In this document: positions 52,530 through 61,412 of the stretch, in pieces
Layout: each line of letters starts with the position of its first letter
Position numbering within the stretch: the first letter of the stretch is position 1
Origin: RUG11237 sp050874665
Lineage (GTDB): Bacteria; Bacillota; Clostridia; Lachnospirales; Lachnospiraceae
NCBI GenBank assembly: GCA_050874665.1
Contig: JBNMLC010000012.1
Span: 1 to 64,000, forward strand
Direction: 5' to 3'
DNA length: 64,000 nucleotides
Position numbers and translations under genes: made by a program
Notes under the pieces: model-generated
Databases searched by the model: none
What the model was told of the DNA's origin: nothing
What the model saw: the letters and a program-made list of their open reading frames with translations, nothing else

Positions 52530-53126
52530 TTATTCTATTATTTTTATTGAGTTAATTACGGGTTGATTTTCTGCCGTTACCGTTCCGTTATCATCTTCCA
52601 CAGGAACTGCTTCGCAAATAGCATCTACCACGTCCATACCTTCTGTCACTGTTCCAAAACCTGCATAATTTCCATCTAAAAAGGTAGAATCTTCATGTAC
52701 AATAAAGAACTGAGAACTTGCACTGTCATTCTCCATAGAACGAGCCATAGAAATAGTTCCTCTTACATGGGAAATATTATTTTCCACACCATTACTGCTA
52801 AATTCACCCTTAATCGTATGTTCAGAGCCTCCTGTTCCATTTCCCAATGGATCACCACCCTGAATCATAAATCCTGAAATGATTCTGTGAAATGTCAGTC
52901 CATCATAAAATCCTGATTTTGCAAGCTCCACAAAATTTGTTACTGTAATTGGTGCTTCATCTGCATCGAGTTCTAATTTGATTACGCCATAATCTTTCAC
53001 ATCAATTTCTGCATTGATTTTTCCGGCTAATGTATCTGTTTCTTTGGTATTGCTGTTTGCGCATCCCATCATCATAACCATCATCAACGAAACGCTAAGT
53101 AACGTGCTAAAAAGTTTCTTCTTCAT
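52530..53126 (-). CDS. Cyclophilin-type peptidyl-prolyl isomerase lipoprotein
   Basis: A 198-residue protein with a signal peptide and lipobox MMMGC at about residue 22. The cyclophilin core has TVTNFVELAKSGFYDGLTFHR and IQGGDPLGNGTGG, with catalytic FHR and the Q/F ring residues present. It should assist folding of exported proteins at the membrane surface. Monocistronic or weakly coupled to neighbours. Confidence 0.92.
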   Translation of the reverse strand: MKKKLFSTLLSVSLMMVMMMGCANSNTKETDTLAGKINAEIDVKDYGVIKLELDADEAPITVTNFVELAKSGFYDGLTFHRIISGFMIQGGDPLGNGTGGSEHTIKGEFSSNGVENNISHVRGTISMARSMENDSASSQFFIVHEDSTFLDGNYAGFGTVTEGMDVVDAICEAVPVEDDNGTVTAENQPVINSIKIIE

Positions 53127-53186
53127 ACTATATTGCCTCCGTTTTTCTCATTATACTTTATCTTTATATTTTCTTTGTTACTAATT

Positions 53187-54149
53187 TTACATAATTCCAT
53201 AAATCACTGCAATGGACAAAACAATCTGAATAATGGCAAATCGAAATACTGTATGCGTATTTGACCAATTCCAGACTTTTCTCACATGGTCATGCAACGG
53301 TGTTCTTACGTTTGTCAAAATGTGGATTTTGAGGAAACGCAGCAACGATACCTTTAACAGTCCGAGGCCTCCATCTAAAATCAGCACGAGTGCCACCGGA
53401 ATATACAGCAATGGGCGTTCTGTTTTTAAAATAGCAATACTGATAAATAACCCCATAGCTCTTGAACCTGCATCGCCCATCATCAACATACTCGGAGTCG
53501 CATTATACCATAAATATCCTAAGATACAAATACAAAACAGCAGGATAAGGTATGTATGTGCATGATCCACCCCTTTGATGCTTCCAATAATATAAATTGT
53601 CATTAATGTAATAATTGATAAGGTACCCGAAAGTCCATCTACACCATCGGAGCAGTTTGTAACATTGATTGATGTCCAGACTAAAATCACAACCAACACT
53701 CCAAACAAGACCGTAGGAATCGTTACGCTCTGATGAAAGCACTCCAGATATATTACATTTGTATTAAATCGAAGAAAGGTAATTGCCACCATGATAGCAA
53801 TGACTAAGTCCAAGAATCCCTTTTTATATTCACCCCAGGGTGCTTTGGCACAGTCATCCAGAAAGCCTGTAAGCATCGCAGCAGCCACAAGAATCAGATA
53901 AACAATAAGCTCCGTGCTTAATTTTCCAAACAAAATTGCTGAAATCAAAAAGACTATAACAAACAAAAATCCTGCTCCTCTTGGTTTTCCAGCCGAAAGT
54001 TTCCCATTATGAGCAAATTCTCTCCCCGCATCTTTTGGCAATACCCCCGAAAATTTTTGCATGGAAAAACAAGTTCCTATAAAGGCAACCATCACTCCTA
54101 AAAACGCAAGTAGTTTTGTATCCACGTTTTGAAATAATAAATTAATCAT
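53187..54149 (-). CDS. MraY-like glycosyl-1-phosphate transferase, stand-alone
   Basis: A 320-residue polytopic protein of the MraY/WecA family with about ten helices. Conserved motifs: GFLDDCAKA (the metal-binding DD), NCSDGVDGLSG, MLMMGDAGSRAMG and the loop HDHVRKVW. It uses UDP-sugar-1-phosphate and undecaprenyl phosphate. It is not in the division/cell-wall cluster; it lies after a secreted transglutaminase-like gene, so it may be a paralogue for another glycan. Confidence 0.85.
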   Translation of the reverse strand: MINLLFQNVDTKLLAFLGVMVAFIGTCFSMQKFSGVLPKDAGREFAHNGKLSAGKPRGAGFLFVIVFLISAILFGKLSTELIVYLILVAAAMLTGFLDDCAKAPWGEYKKGFLDLVIAIMVAITFLRFNTNVIYLECFHQSVTIPTVLFGVLVVILVWTSINVTNCSDGVDGLSGTLSIITLMTIYIIGSIKGVDHAHTYLILLFCICILGYLWYNATPSMLMMGDAGSRAMGLFISIAILKTERPLLYIPVALVLILDGGLGLLKVSLLRFLKIHILTNVRTPLHDHVRKVWNWSNTHTVFRFAIIQIVLSIAVIYGIM

Positions 54150-54172
54150 TTGAATAAGTTCCTTTCCGTATT

Positions 54173-56467
54173 TTATAGTTTCATAGATTTTACTTTGCTG
54201 TATGGACTATAGATTTTCTTTTTATCCACGATTCTATAAGTTCTCACCTTAAAATAATAGCTTCTCTTATCTTTTAGTCCTTTTTTTGTGTATGTTACTA
54301 TAGATGCCTTCTTCACTGTTGCTATCTTTTTATAGCTACTATTCTTCTTATTTGACATATATATTTCATAACCAGCCGCCTTACTGACTTTTTTCCAGTT
54401 TATCACCGCTTGTTTTTTTCCTTTTTTCACCGACTTCATTTGTGGTGCCTTCGTGGCGGTCACAACTTTTATTGCATTAGAAAAATTGCCATATAATCTT
54501 TGATTATTCTGCTCTGTATAAGCACGTACTTGAACCGTATAATCCGCAGCCGGCGAAAGCTGTTTAAAAGCATATACCGTTTTCGCAGTGATATTCTTTC
54601 TGACTTGTTTTTTTCCCTGATATAGTACCACTTCATATCCCTTGACACCAGACTGTTTTTCAAATTGAATTTTCACGGTATCTTTCGTAGCAGATATCAT
54701 TTTTAACCCAGATACCTTCTGCGGTTGCAGTGTCGGGGTTGCTGTCGGGCTTGGGGTCACTGTCGGACTTGGCGTTGCTGTCGGGCTCGGCGTTGCTGTC
54801 GGGCTCGGCGTTGCTGTCGGTTTTGCAATCACATAAAAAGGAAATTCATTATCGCCAATATCTGCATACGTTCCCAGACCGGAAACAATTGCTTTTGCCT
54901 GTCCTACCTTCGTATTTCCTTGATACGATACCCTGTAATTTTCCTCCTGCGGCACTTCCCTGCGCCCTTTTATCATATGAAATGTAAGTACTGCACCTTC
55001 CTCGCTGTATTCTACTTCATATGTATCTGCATAAATCCTCAGCATAGGAACATACAGATTATACGGACTGCCCGTTATGTATGTGCTATTTCCCGCCATT
55101 TTATAAATGTTCTCACCATTACTTACATAACTAAGAAGGTCATCCTCATAGTCTTCTAAATATTCTCTAAAATTAGTTCTCGTATCAGAGGAATCAAATG
55201 CAAATTGTAATAAATAATCGCCTCTTTCCTGCGCTTTTTCCATCACGTTTTTCATAAAATTCAAAAACGTGGTTTCATCTGTAATGTTTTGTTCATTAAC
55301 ATACAATCCATAATAGTGGTAATAATTATATTCTTGTGCACCCGTTTCCGGCACTTCATACATTCCTTTAAATACGGTTGGCATATAAACATGGTTTCCA
55401 AAAGACTCTGTGTTACAATTATAATATCGATAACGTATTCCGTCATTATATGAAACAGTACCTGTATCATTCCATGTCAGGTCAATATTATACCATGCAT
55501 CACCCAGACATACCAGATTCCATGCATGTCCCCCTCCATTTCCATAACCTACCGCATAAATACTATCCAGTCCTGCATACGTCATAAGAAGCTGAAATGC
55601 CTTTGCATATCCTTCACAGACAACGCCACGCTTTTCAAATACCCCTGCAATACTATGCGCATAGGCAGCACTTTGCGGCGTGTTCGTTCCCGGGATATAT
55701 TCATAATCCACTGCTTCTAAAATCATATCATGAATTAATAACTCCATATTCATATCATCCGTACCCGCTGATTTTGCTCTGTCTATCGCCTGCAGGTAGG
55801 GTGTCATACCTGTTTCTATATTTTCCTGTGTCTGTTTTCTGGTTTGTGCCTCAATATAATCTGTTTCTATTCTCGGATAGAGGTTTGTTACCACGCCATC
55901 TGTATAAGTATAACTAAAGGTTCCACAAAACCAGAAAAGCTCCGGGCAATCCGCCTCCACTGCAAAAAGCACTTTCTGTACCTCTTCTATAGAGGATTTT
56001 AAAAATCCATAACTCCGCATGTCAAATTCAGCCCACACATAATATTCCTCTGTATTTCCTGAGCCATCTGTCTTTTGTCTAAGAATCGGTTCCTTATATT
56101 GCTCATGAAATTGATATGCTGCTGTCTTAATCTCAGCGTAACACAAGCGCTGCTGTTCTGTGGTCAACATGCTATAACCATAATCCGAGCAATATGCATT
56201 ATTTACAGGCACTTCATAATGTGTTTCTGTTCCCTGTACTTTTTGAAATGCTTCGTGAATTTCTTCTGCCTCTTCCATTGAAATAGGAATTGCTTCATCC
56301 GGTGCTACTCCACCGCATTTCTCAGCAAAAGCTTCTTCTGACACAACCATGTTTTCTATTAATTGCCCCGTCTTATTTTCTGACGCATCAGAGTTCATAC
56401 TGCTGCCTGCAATATAAAATACAGACAGCAATACTCCGAAAAGTTTCGCCACCCTTCTTTTCCTCAT
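54173..56467 (-). CDS. Secreted transglutaminase-like protein with fibronectin III repeats
   Basis: A 764-residue exported protein; start MRKRRVA after GGAGAG. Signal peptide residues 1-28. The transglutaminase/protease-like domain has the Cys in KRGVVCEGYAKAFQ, His in GGHAWNLVCLGDAWYNI and the Asp in DLTWND, all three catalytic positions intact. A Thr/Pro-rich linker (about residues 550-580, repeats of TPSPTA) leads to two fibronectin III-like modules. No cell-wall anchor motif is seen. Might crosslink or cleave surface protein. Confidence 0.85.
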   Translation of the reverse strand: MRKRRVAKLFGVLLSVFYIAGSSMNSDASENKTGQLIENMVVSEEAFAEKCGGVAPDEAIPISMEEAEEIHEAFQKVQGTETHYEVPVNNAYCSDYGYSMLTTEQQRLCYAEIKTAAYQFHEQYKEPILRQKTDGSGNTEEYYVWAEFDMRSYGFLKSSIEEVQKVLFAVEADCPELFWFCGTFSYTYTDGVVTNLYPRIETDYIEAQTRKQTQENIETGMTPYLQAIDRAKSAGTDDMNMELLIHDMILEAVDYEYIPGTNTPQSAAYAHSIAGVFEKRGVVCEGYAKAFQLLMTYAGLDSIYAVGYGNGGGHAWNLVCLGDAWYNIDLTWNDTGTVSYNDGIRYRYYNCNTESFGNHVYMPTVFKGMYEVPETGAQEYNYYHYYGLYVNEQNITDETTFLNFMKNVMEKAQERGDYLLQFAFDSSDTRTNFREYLEDYEDDLLSYVSNGENIYKMAGNSTYITGSPYNLYVPMLRIYADTYEVEYSEEGAVLTFHMIKGRREVPQEENYRVSYQGNTKVGQAKAIVSGLGTYADIGDNEFPFYVIAKPTATPSPTATPSPTATPSPTVTPSPTATPTLQPQKVSGLKMISATKDTVKIQFEKQSGVKGYEVVLYQGKKQVRKNITAKTVYAFKQLSPAADYTVQVRAYTEQNNQRLYGNFSNAIKVVTATKAPQMKSVKKGKKQAVINWKKVSKAAGYEIYMSNKKNSSYKKIATVKKASIVTYTKKGLKDKRSYYFKVRTYRIVDKKKIYSPYSKVKSMKL
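54732..54820. repeat. 18-bp tandem repeats encoding the TPSPTA linker
   Basis: About five units of an 18-bp unit (GTTGCTGTCGGGCTCGGC) with small variations encode repeated ATPSPT in the transglutaminase-like protein. The unit is GC-rich relative to the gene. Confidence 0.8.
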
Positions 56468-56477
56468 ATACACTCTC

Positions 56478-57824
56478 CTATCTTTTTTTGATTAACTTGA
56501 AAAAATAAAATACAAATGGCAGGCAACACAGAGCAGTTACAATATCCGCCACCGGCTGTGCCACCTCGATTCCTCTCACTCCATACATAAGGGGCAGTAT
56601 ATAGATTGCCGGGAGAAAAAAAATCCCCTGACGGCAAGATGCCATAAATGTTGCACAAAAAGCCCTGTCCATTGCCTGATACGTCATATTGCATAATACA
56701 GTAATCGTAATAAGCGGAAGCGCATAACATTGAAATTTTAATGCCTCTGTCCCTACTGCCACCGCTTTTGGATCGTTCCCAATAAACCAGTTCAACATAT
56801 CTTCTGCAAAGAAATAAGTTAGCACTGCTAAAATACTCATCATGACTGTGCCCACCCAAAAAGTAAACACAAATGCCTTTTTCACCCTTCGCTTTTTGTC
56901 CGCTCCCAGATTGTATCCTACCACAGGACTATACCCTTGCACAAATCCTATGATTAATGAAAATAAGAATAAAAATATTCTGTTTACGATAGACATACCT
57001 GCTACCACAGCATCTCCATACCCCGAAGCTGCGATATTTAATAAAACAGTCGCTACGCTGGCAAGCCCCTGTCGGAAAAAAGACGGGGTTCCATTTCTTA
57101 AAATTTCGATATAAGGCTTGAAGTTCTTTGCTAAAAGTCTCAACGAAATTTTGATTGTTGTTTTCCCTGCCAAATACCAATAAAAAAGCACACCACAGCC
57201 TAATACCTGACTCACTGCAGTGGCAATTCCTGCTCCGGCAATCCCTAAGGAACACCCAAAGATTAAAATAGGGTCTAATAAAATATTCAACACAGCTCCG
57301 ACTACAATGCCCCACATAGCAAGCATAGATTTTCCTTCTGCACGAAGCAGATTATTTAATACAAAAGATGTACACATAAAAGGAAATGCAATAAAAATAT
57401 ATGTGCTGTAGGTAATAGCAAATGGTAAAATAGTAGGCGTAGAGCCAAACCACTTCATAAGCGATGGCTTCATGTACAATCCTATTGCCATAAGAATACT
57501 TCCCAAAATAACTGACATAGCAATTGCACTGACTGCATATTCGTCTGCCTGTTCCTTTTTTTCTTCGCCCAAAAATATGGAAACATGACTTGCACTGCCC
57601 ATTCCTATTGTAAAACCAACCGCCTGAATAATTGCCATTACAGACATCACAATTCCAATAGCCCCCGATGCACTGCTTCCCATTTTTGAAACAAAGTAAG
57701 TGTCTGCCATATTATAAATAGATGTTATCAGCATACTGACAACAGCAGGTCCCGCCAGCGATAAAACCAGTTTTGCCACCGGCTCCTGTGTCATTTTCAT
57801 ATACTGCTCATTATGTTCAATCAC
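56478..57824 (-). CDS. MATE-family multidrug exporter
   Basis: A 448-residue transporter with 12 helices. It starts with MTQEPVAKLVLSLAGPAVVS and contains MADTYFVSKMGSSASGAIGI and the second-half GYSPVVGYNLGADKKRRVK motif. The family exports cationic or organic compounds using Na+ or H+. It lies just 10 bp upstream of the transglutaminase-like gene and downstream of the Rrf2 regulator, which may control it. Confidence 0.92.
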   Translation of the reverse strand: MIEHNEQYMKMTQEPVAKLVLSLAGPAVVSMLITSIYNMADTYFVSKMGSSASGAIGIVMSVMAIIQAVGFTIGMGSASHVSIFLGEEKKEQADEYAVSAIAMSVILGSILMAIGLYMKPSLMKWFGSTPTILPFAITYSTYIFIAFPFMCTSFVLNNLLRAEGKSMLAMWGIVVGAVLNILLDPILIFGCSLGIAGAGIATAVSQVLGCGVLFYWYLAGKTTIKISLRLLAKNFKPYIEILRNGTPSFFRQGLASVATVLLNIAASGYGDAVVAGMSIVNRIFLFLFSLIIGFVQGYSPVVGYNLGADKKRRVKKAFVFTFWVGTVMMSILAVLTYFFAEDMLNWFIGNDPKAVAVGTEALKFQCYALPLITITVLCNMTYQAMDRAFCATFMASCRQGIFFLPAIYILPLMYGVRGIEVAQPVADIVTALCCLPFVFYFFKLIKKR

Positions 57825-57893
57825 ATTTTGAACCTCCTCGCAGCTAATTTCATCTATTCTATTTTTTGCATTTTTTTATAAATTACACTGGAA

Positions 57894-58328
57894 TTAAATA
57901 GAATAATGATCCGATAAATCTCTGCTCCATTGAAGCAAATCATCTAACGTAATGTTATCTACTACGTCTTTCACTGCTTCATCTATTTTTTTCCAGACTT
58001 TTAATGTCACACAAGTATCCTTTCTAGGACACGTATTTTCTTCGTATTCCAGACACTCGACAGGCGCAAGACTGCCCTCCGTAAGCCTTAAAATCATTCC
58101 GGTTGTATAATCCTTCGGCATTTTTGTCAGCATATATCCTCCCTGCGGGCCTCGAACACTTTTTACATACCCTGCCTTATTTAACACCGCAATAATCTGT
58201 TCTAAGTATTTCTCTGATATATCCTGCTTTGCTGCAATTTCTTTGATGGAAACCGGCTTATTTCCCTGATTTTTCGCCAATTCCAGCATCATTCTAAGAG
58301 CATATCGCCCTTTCGTTGAAATTTTCAT
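57894..58328 (-). CDS. Rrf2-family regulator with IscR-type cysteines
   Basis: A 144-residue winged-helix regulator with MKISTKGRYALRMMLELA and the DNA-contacting VRGPQGGYMLTK. Three cysteines (C92, C100, C106) are spaced as in IscR's Fe-S cluster site. It therefore probably senses iron-sulphur status or oxidants. It starts 70 bp before the MATE gene; the 28-bp palindrome at 58365 may be its operator. Confidence 0.88.
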   Translation of the reverse strand: MKISTKGRYALRMMLELAKNQGNKPVSIKEIAAKQDISEKYLEQIIAVLNKAGYVKSVRGPQGGYMLTKMPKDYTTGMILRLTEGSLAPVECLEYEENTCPRKDTCVTLKVWKKIDEAVKDVVDNITLDDLLQWSRDLSDHYSI

Positions 58329-58364
58329 GCTTTTACCAATCCTTCTTTCTATTTCTACTATATA

Positions 58365-58392
58365 AGATTAGGGTGTCAAAACACCCTAATCT
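58365..58392. promoter_or_regulatory. 28-bp palindrome at the Rrf2 promoter
   Basis: AGATTAGGGTGT pairs exactly with ACACCCTAATCT around CAAA. On the minus strand TTGACA, a candidate -35, lies in the loop and right arm, so a repressor or a hairpin could act here. It is 37 bp before the Rrf2 start codon. No T-run follows in either direction. Confidence 0.6.
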
Positions 58393-58554
58393 GTGATTAC
58401 ACGAATGCTCCGTGCGTTTCCCTCCCACAATCTGCCCCAATATCTGCATATCATGAAGCTTACACTTCACTTTTATGCTCATATCCAGACCTTTTGTCAC
58501 TGTAATCTATATAATAAATTACTACTTTTTCGTGCTTTTTACAAGCCAAATAAA

Positions 58555-58615
58555 CATAAAAAATCGCCCTTGCGAGATTCTCTGCCTGCGGCGGTCTGCA
58601 TGAGCGACATACTTC
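58555..58615 (-). ncRNA. Structured-looking GC-rich non-coding patch
   Basis: In an AT-rich 543-bp gap (58329-58871) this stretch is far richer in GC, contains CGCCCTTGCGAG and GCCTGCGGCGG, and carries no convincing ORF in any frame. It lies on the minus-strand transcript starting near 58685. It resembles a conserved non-coding segment I associate with Lachnospiraceae genomes, but that is memory, not a search. Confidence 0.25.
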
Positions 58616-58624
58616 TATACAATG

Positions 58625-58660
58625 AAAAAGCCCTCTGCCAAAACTGGAAGGGGAGCTTTC
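58625..58660 (-). terminator. Early terminator downstream of a minus-strand promoter
   Basis: On the minus strand AAAGC-T-CCC pairs with GGGCTTT with a one-base bulge and a further CCA/TGG inner pairing, then TTT. It would end a transcript about 60 nt after its predicted start. Confidence 0.45.
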
Positions 58661-58691
58661 TCAAATTACGTTGCGTGTGGTGTTCATGTAT

Positions 58692-58720
58692 ATTATGCAT
58701 GAATAACCCTATATAGTCAA
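58692..58720 (-). promoter_or_regulatory. Minus-strand promoter in the accessory island
   Basis: TTGACT (58715-58720), 17-bp spacer and CATAAT (58692-58697) on the minus strand. It fires toward the short terminator and then the Rrf2 gene. Confidence 0.6.
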
Positions 58721-58797
58721 TAGTATATTTTAATTCTATGTATTATTTTTCGCCTTTTTTCGTGCATCTATGTTTCAATATATTTTTGTTCTATGCA

Positions 58798-58826
58798 TTG
58801 ACCCTGTATATAAGTTTTTTTATGAT
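58798..58826 (+). promoter_or_regulatory. Promoter of the PadR-linked cluster
   Basis: TTGACC (58798-58803), 17-bp spacer and TATGAT (58821-58826), 46 bp before the first gene. It is divergent from the minus-strand promoter at 58692, so the two share about 75 bp of control region. Confidence 0.65.
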
Positions 58827-58871
58827 AGACTTATTCAAGGTAAGATTTCTTATCACAGGAGGAACATTCAA

Positions 58872-59261
58872 ATGAATAACGTTAAGAAAAAACTGATAAA
58901 ACAATATTTACATCAGGTAAAAGCCAAAATTCCATACCGTAGTAAATGCAGCAAACATATGCTACAAAATTTGTCTCTTAGCATCGATGAATATACTTTA
59001 GAAAATCCAGATTTTACTTTGGAACAGTTGAGAGAGAATTTTGGTTCTCCGGAAGACATCGCTTCTACATTATTAGAGGACATGGATTCTAAGGACATTA
59101 TCCACTCTATAAAACAGACACGCAGATTAATTTGTTCTATTGTTTTGCTCGTAATCGTATTTACCTTTTGTATTCGTTGTATAACACATACAGAAGCTGT
59201 AGGTATCGAGGAAGTCATCTACTCTTCAAACCCTGTTATTGAAACAACATCAGGCAATTAA
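58872..59261 (+). CDS. DUF1700-like single-span membrane protein
   Basis: A 129-residue protein; the start MNNVKKKL follows AGGAGG. An N-terminal cytoplasmic DUF1700-type part includes LENPDFTLEQLRENFGSPED, typical of PadR partner proteins, then one transmembrane helix (about residues 84-103, ICSIVLLVIVFTFCI) and a short outer tail. DUF1700-like proteins are commonly encoded beside PadR regulators, as here. Function unknown. Confidence 0.65.
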   Translation: MNNVKKKLIKQYLHQVKAKIPYRSKCSKHMLQNLSLSIDEYTLENPDFTLEQLRENFGSPEDIASTLLEDMDSKDIIHSIKQTRRLICSIVLLVIVFTFCIRCITHTEAVGIEEVIYSSNPVIETTSGN

Positions 59262-59292
59262 CGTTTATTATCGCATTAGGAGGATTTATTTT

Positions 59293-59802
59293 ATGAAAAA
59301 AATTTTAGCATTATTTTCTATTTTTTTAACTACTTTATTTTCATTTACAAACACACAAGTATTATCTGCCATTGCAGCACCATTGCAGGAAGTGGAAGAA
59401 AACAGTAAGGAAAAGGTCATTGCTACACAAATCATTCCTTTAAATGAATACTACTACTTAGAGGTGATTACTTCTGACACTACTGACCCACAGACTGTTA
59501 TGGCACGTACTACTTATTCTAAGACAGCATCAAAAACACATAATATTAAGAATGTGTATGGCACTACCGTAGCGTCCTATACGTTAAGTGCTAAGTTTAC
59601 CTACAATGGAAGTACATCCAGCTGCACTTCTGCCTCTCACACAGAATCTATCTCTGTTTCCGGCTGGAAGTTTTCCTCTGCCACCGCTTCCTGGAGTGGA
59701 AATAAGGCAATTGGTTCCTATATTGTCAAATGCGCTGCATTAAATCAAAGCATCACGAAAACAATTACCATTACCTGTGATGCAAACGGAAATATTCAGT
59801 AA
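59293..59802 (+). CDS. Secreted beta-rich protein, unknown function
   Basis: A 169-residue exported protein; start MKKILALF after AGGAGG, signal peptide residues 1-27. The mature part is unusually rich in Ser and Thr with alternating beta pattern (KFTYNGSTSSCTSASHTESI and GWKFSSATASWSGN). It resembles small Lachnospiraceae proteins carrying only a DUF label (possibly DUF6147), but I am not sure. It lies between the DUF1700-like and PadR genes. Confidence 0.6.
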   Translation: MKKILALFSIFLTTLFSFTNTQVLSAIAAPLQEVEENSKEKVIATQIIPLNEYYYLEVITSDTTDPQTVMARTTYSKTASKTHNIKNVYGTTVASYTLSAKFTYNGSTSSCTSASHTESISVSGWKFSSATASWSGNKAIGSYIVKCAALNQSITKTITITCDANGNIQ

Positions 59803-59898
59803 CTTACTGTAATTTAAATTTTCTTGTGATTTTGTTAAAATTTTACCTTGTTTTCTTGCTCTAAACATAGTATGCTAAATGCTCAGGAGTGAATTATA

Positions 59899-60270
59899 AT
59901 GAACCAAAAATCATTGCTATTATCAAACTATAAAAAAGCAACCATTGAGATGCTTTTGTTAAAACTACTAAGCGAAGCTGATATGTATGGCTATCAGCTG
60001 GCACAAGAATTAAAAAAAAGAAGCAATGGGAATTACACGATACAAGAGGGGTCTATGTACCCTATCCTGTATCGGTTGTCAGATCAATCCTTCATTACTT
60101 CTTACGAAAGGAAAGTAGGAATCCGGCAGACCCGTATTTACTATCATCTGGAAAAATCCGGGTATGATTACTTACAGAGTCTGATAGCGTCCTATCATTC
60201 CTATACTGATTTAATACAATTCTTACTTTCCTCCCAAACAGGGGACAGCTTTCCAGAGGAAACCAAGTAA
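59899..60270 (+). CDS. PadR-family transcriptional regulator
   Basis: A 123-residue winged-helix regulator. EMLLLKLLSEADMYGYQLAQ and EGSMYPILYRLSDQSFI, then YYHLEKSGYDYL, are the PadR core. PadR proteins are ligand-responsive repressors. It is the third gene of the cluster and its stop abuts, end to end, that of the HAD gene, without a visible terminator. Confidence 0.9.
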   Translation: MNQKSLLLSNYKKATIEMLLLKLLSEADMYGYQLAQELKKRSNGNYTIQEGSMYPILYRLSDQSFITSYERKVGIRQTRIYYHLEKSGYDYLQSLIASYHSYTDLIQFLLSSQTGDSFPEETK

Positions 60271-60948
60271 TTATTTCTTTTCCTGCAGAAGCACGATTAC
60301 TTCAAACAGGGAATGAAAAATATTGCAACAGGTTTCCTCCATTTCTTTTATTGGCGGCAACATATCCGGCACCATAATTACATCCATTCCGGCTCTGTAT
60401 GCAGAACGAATCCCATTATAAGAATCTTCAATAGCATAACATTTATCCGGGCAAACATTAATTTTCTCTGCAGCCATCAAATAAATGTCAGGTTCCGGTT
60501 TACTTCTTCGTACCATATCCCCACAAATAATCTCATTAAAATAACTTATAATTCCGGCGGCTGCTAATTCAGCCTCTACCACAGCCCGTCTGGTAGAAGA
60601 AGCTAATGCTATTTTGTAATTGTGCTCCTTTAAAAATGTTAAAAGTTCTACTACGCCGGGCTTTAATTCTAATCCACCATCTGCTGCTACACTATGAAAC
60701 AATTCTGCCATCTCTCTTTTATATTCATCATATGGAAATTCTTTTCCATAATGGCTTAAAAATTTTTCTTTTGTTTCCACCGCATTGACACCAAGACATT
60801 CTGTACATACTTTTTCTACACCTTTGATATTGTACTTTTTTGCTACCTCGCTCCAGCATCGAAACACCAATGTCTCCGAATCAAAAATCACTCCATCCAT
60901 ATCAAAGATTACTGCTTCTTTATTTCTTGGTTTTTCCAAGATTTTCAC
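60271..60948 (-). CDS. HAD-superfamily phosphatase, beta-phosphoglucomutase-like
   Basis: A 225-residue enzyme: motif I FDMDGVIFDSE (nucleophile Asp), motif II LASSTRR, motif III Lys in RRSKPEPDIY, motif IV IEDSYNGIRSA. The cap pattern fits the beta-phosphoglucomutase/sugar phosphatase subfamily. Substrate not predictable. Its stop adjoins the PadR stop. Confidence 0.9.
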   Translation of the reverse strand: MKILEKPRNKEAVIFDMDGVIFDSETLVFRCWSEVAKKYNIKGVEKVCTECLGVNAVETKEKFLSHYGKEFPYDEYKREMAELFHSVAADGGLELKPGVVELLTFLKEHNYKIALASSTRRAVVEAELAAAGIISYFNEIICGDMVRRSKPEPDIYLMAAEKINVCPDKCYAIEDSYNGIRSAYRAGMDVIMVPDMLPPIKEMEETCCNIFHSLFEVIVLLQEKK

Positions 60949-60954
60949 CTGCCT

Positions 60955-61128
60955 TTACATTTGTTTCCGCACTACGCTGTACTCATCACCATTTCTATAA
61001 TACGCACACTGCTGCGTATTTCCCTGAAGAAACCGAACCATATCGTCTTCATCTAAATTAACTTCGCATACATAACATTCATAATCCTCATCATAGCAAA
61101 AATTTGCACACGTCTCACAAACACTCAT
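60955..61128 (-). CDS. Four-cysteine small protein
   Basis: A 57-residue protein with start MSVCETC (AAGGAG upstream). CETCANFCYDEDYECYVCEV has several Cys pairs and a final Cys at about residue 42, suggesting metal binding. Conserved in Clostridia under a DUF label (possibly DUF6472). Six bases separate it from the HAD gene, so they may be cotranscribed. Confidence 0.65.
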   Translation of the reverse strand: MSVCETCANFCYDEDYECYVCEVNLDEDDMVRFLQGNTQQCAYYRNGDEYSVVRKQM

Positions 61129-61142
61129 ATTTTCTCCTTGTG

Positions 61143-61391
61143 TCACTCTGATTTCTTTTTGGGCGGTGTGACATCTTCAATTTTCACTTCGTCCTCTAGT
61201 ACATCAAATGCCTGCCCTTTTGCCCACGGACTTCCCACATCACACCTTCCGTGATGATACTGCCTTTTCGACGTTCCTGGTGCCACATCATCCGACATCT
61301 GGATTTTAATACGTCCATCTCCTTTTAATGCATATTCATCAATCAATGCAACAACGTTGTCAATATCTTCTTCACTTATAAATCCATCCAT
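61143..61391 (-). CDS. Conserved 82-residue protein, unknown function
   Basis: MDGFISEEDIDNVVALIDEY followed by a segment with HHGRCDVGSPWAKGQAFDVLE and a Lys-rich tail. No domain recognised. AGGAGA precedes the ATG. In line with the four-cysteine gene and HAD gene. Confidence 0.6.
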   Translation of the reverse strand: MDGFISEEDIDNVVALIDEYALKGDGRIKIQMSDDVAPGTSKRQYHHGRCDVGSPWAKGQAFDVLEDEVKIEDVTPPKKKSE

Positions 61392-61412
61392 TTAGATTCT
61401 CCCTTCTATCTA

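Noticed and set aside
54732..54820. Possible CRISPR-like repeats
   Set aside because: The 18-bp units are contiguous with no spacers and encode an in-frame Thr/Pro linker.
58393..58716. 107-codon plus-strand frame in the gap
   Set aside because: No ribosome binding site, codon use unlike neighbours, and it covers promoter and hairpin signals on the other strand; treated as non-coding.
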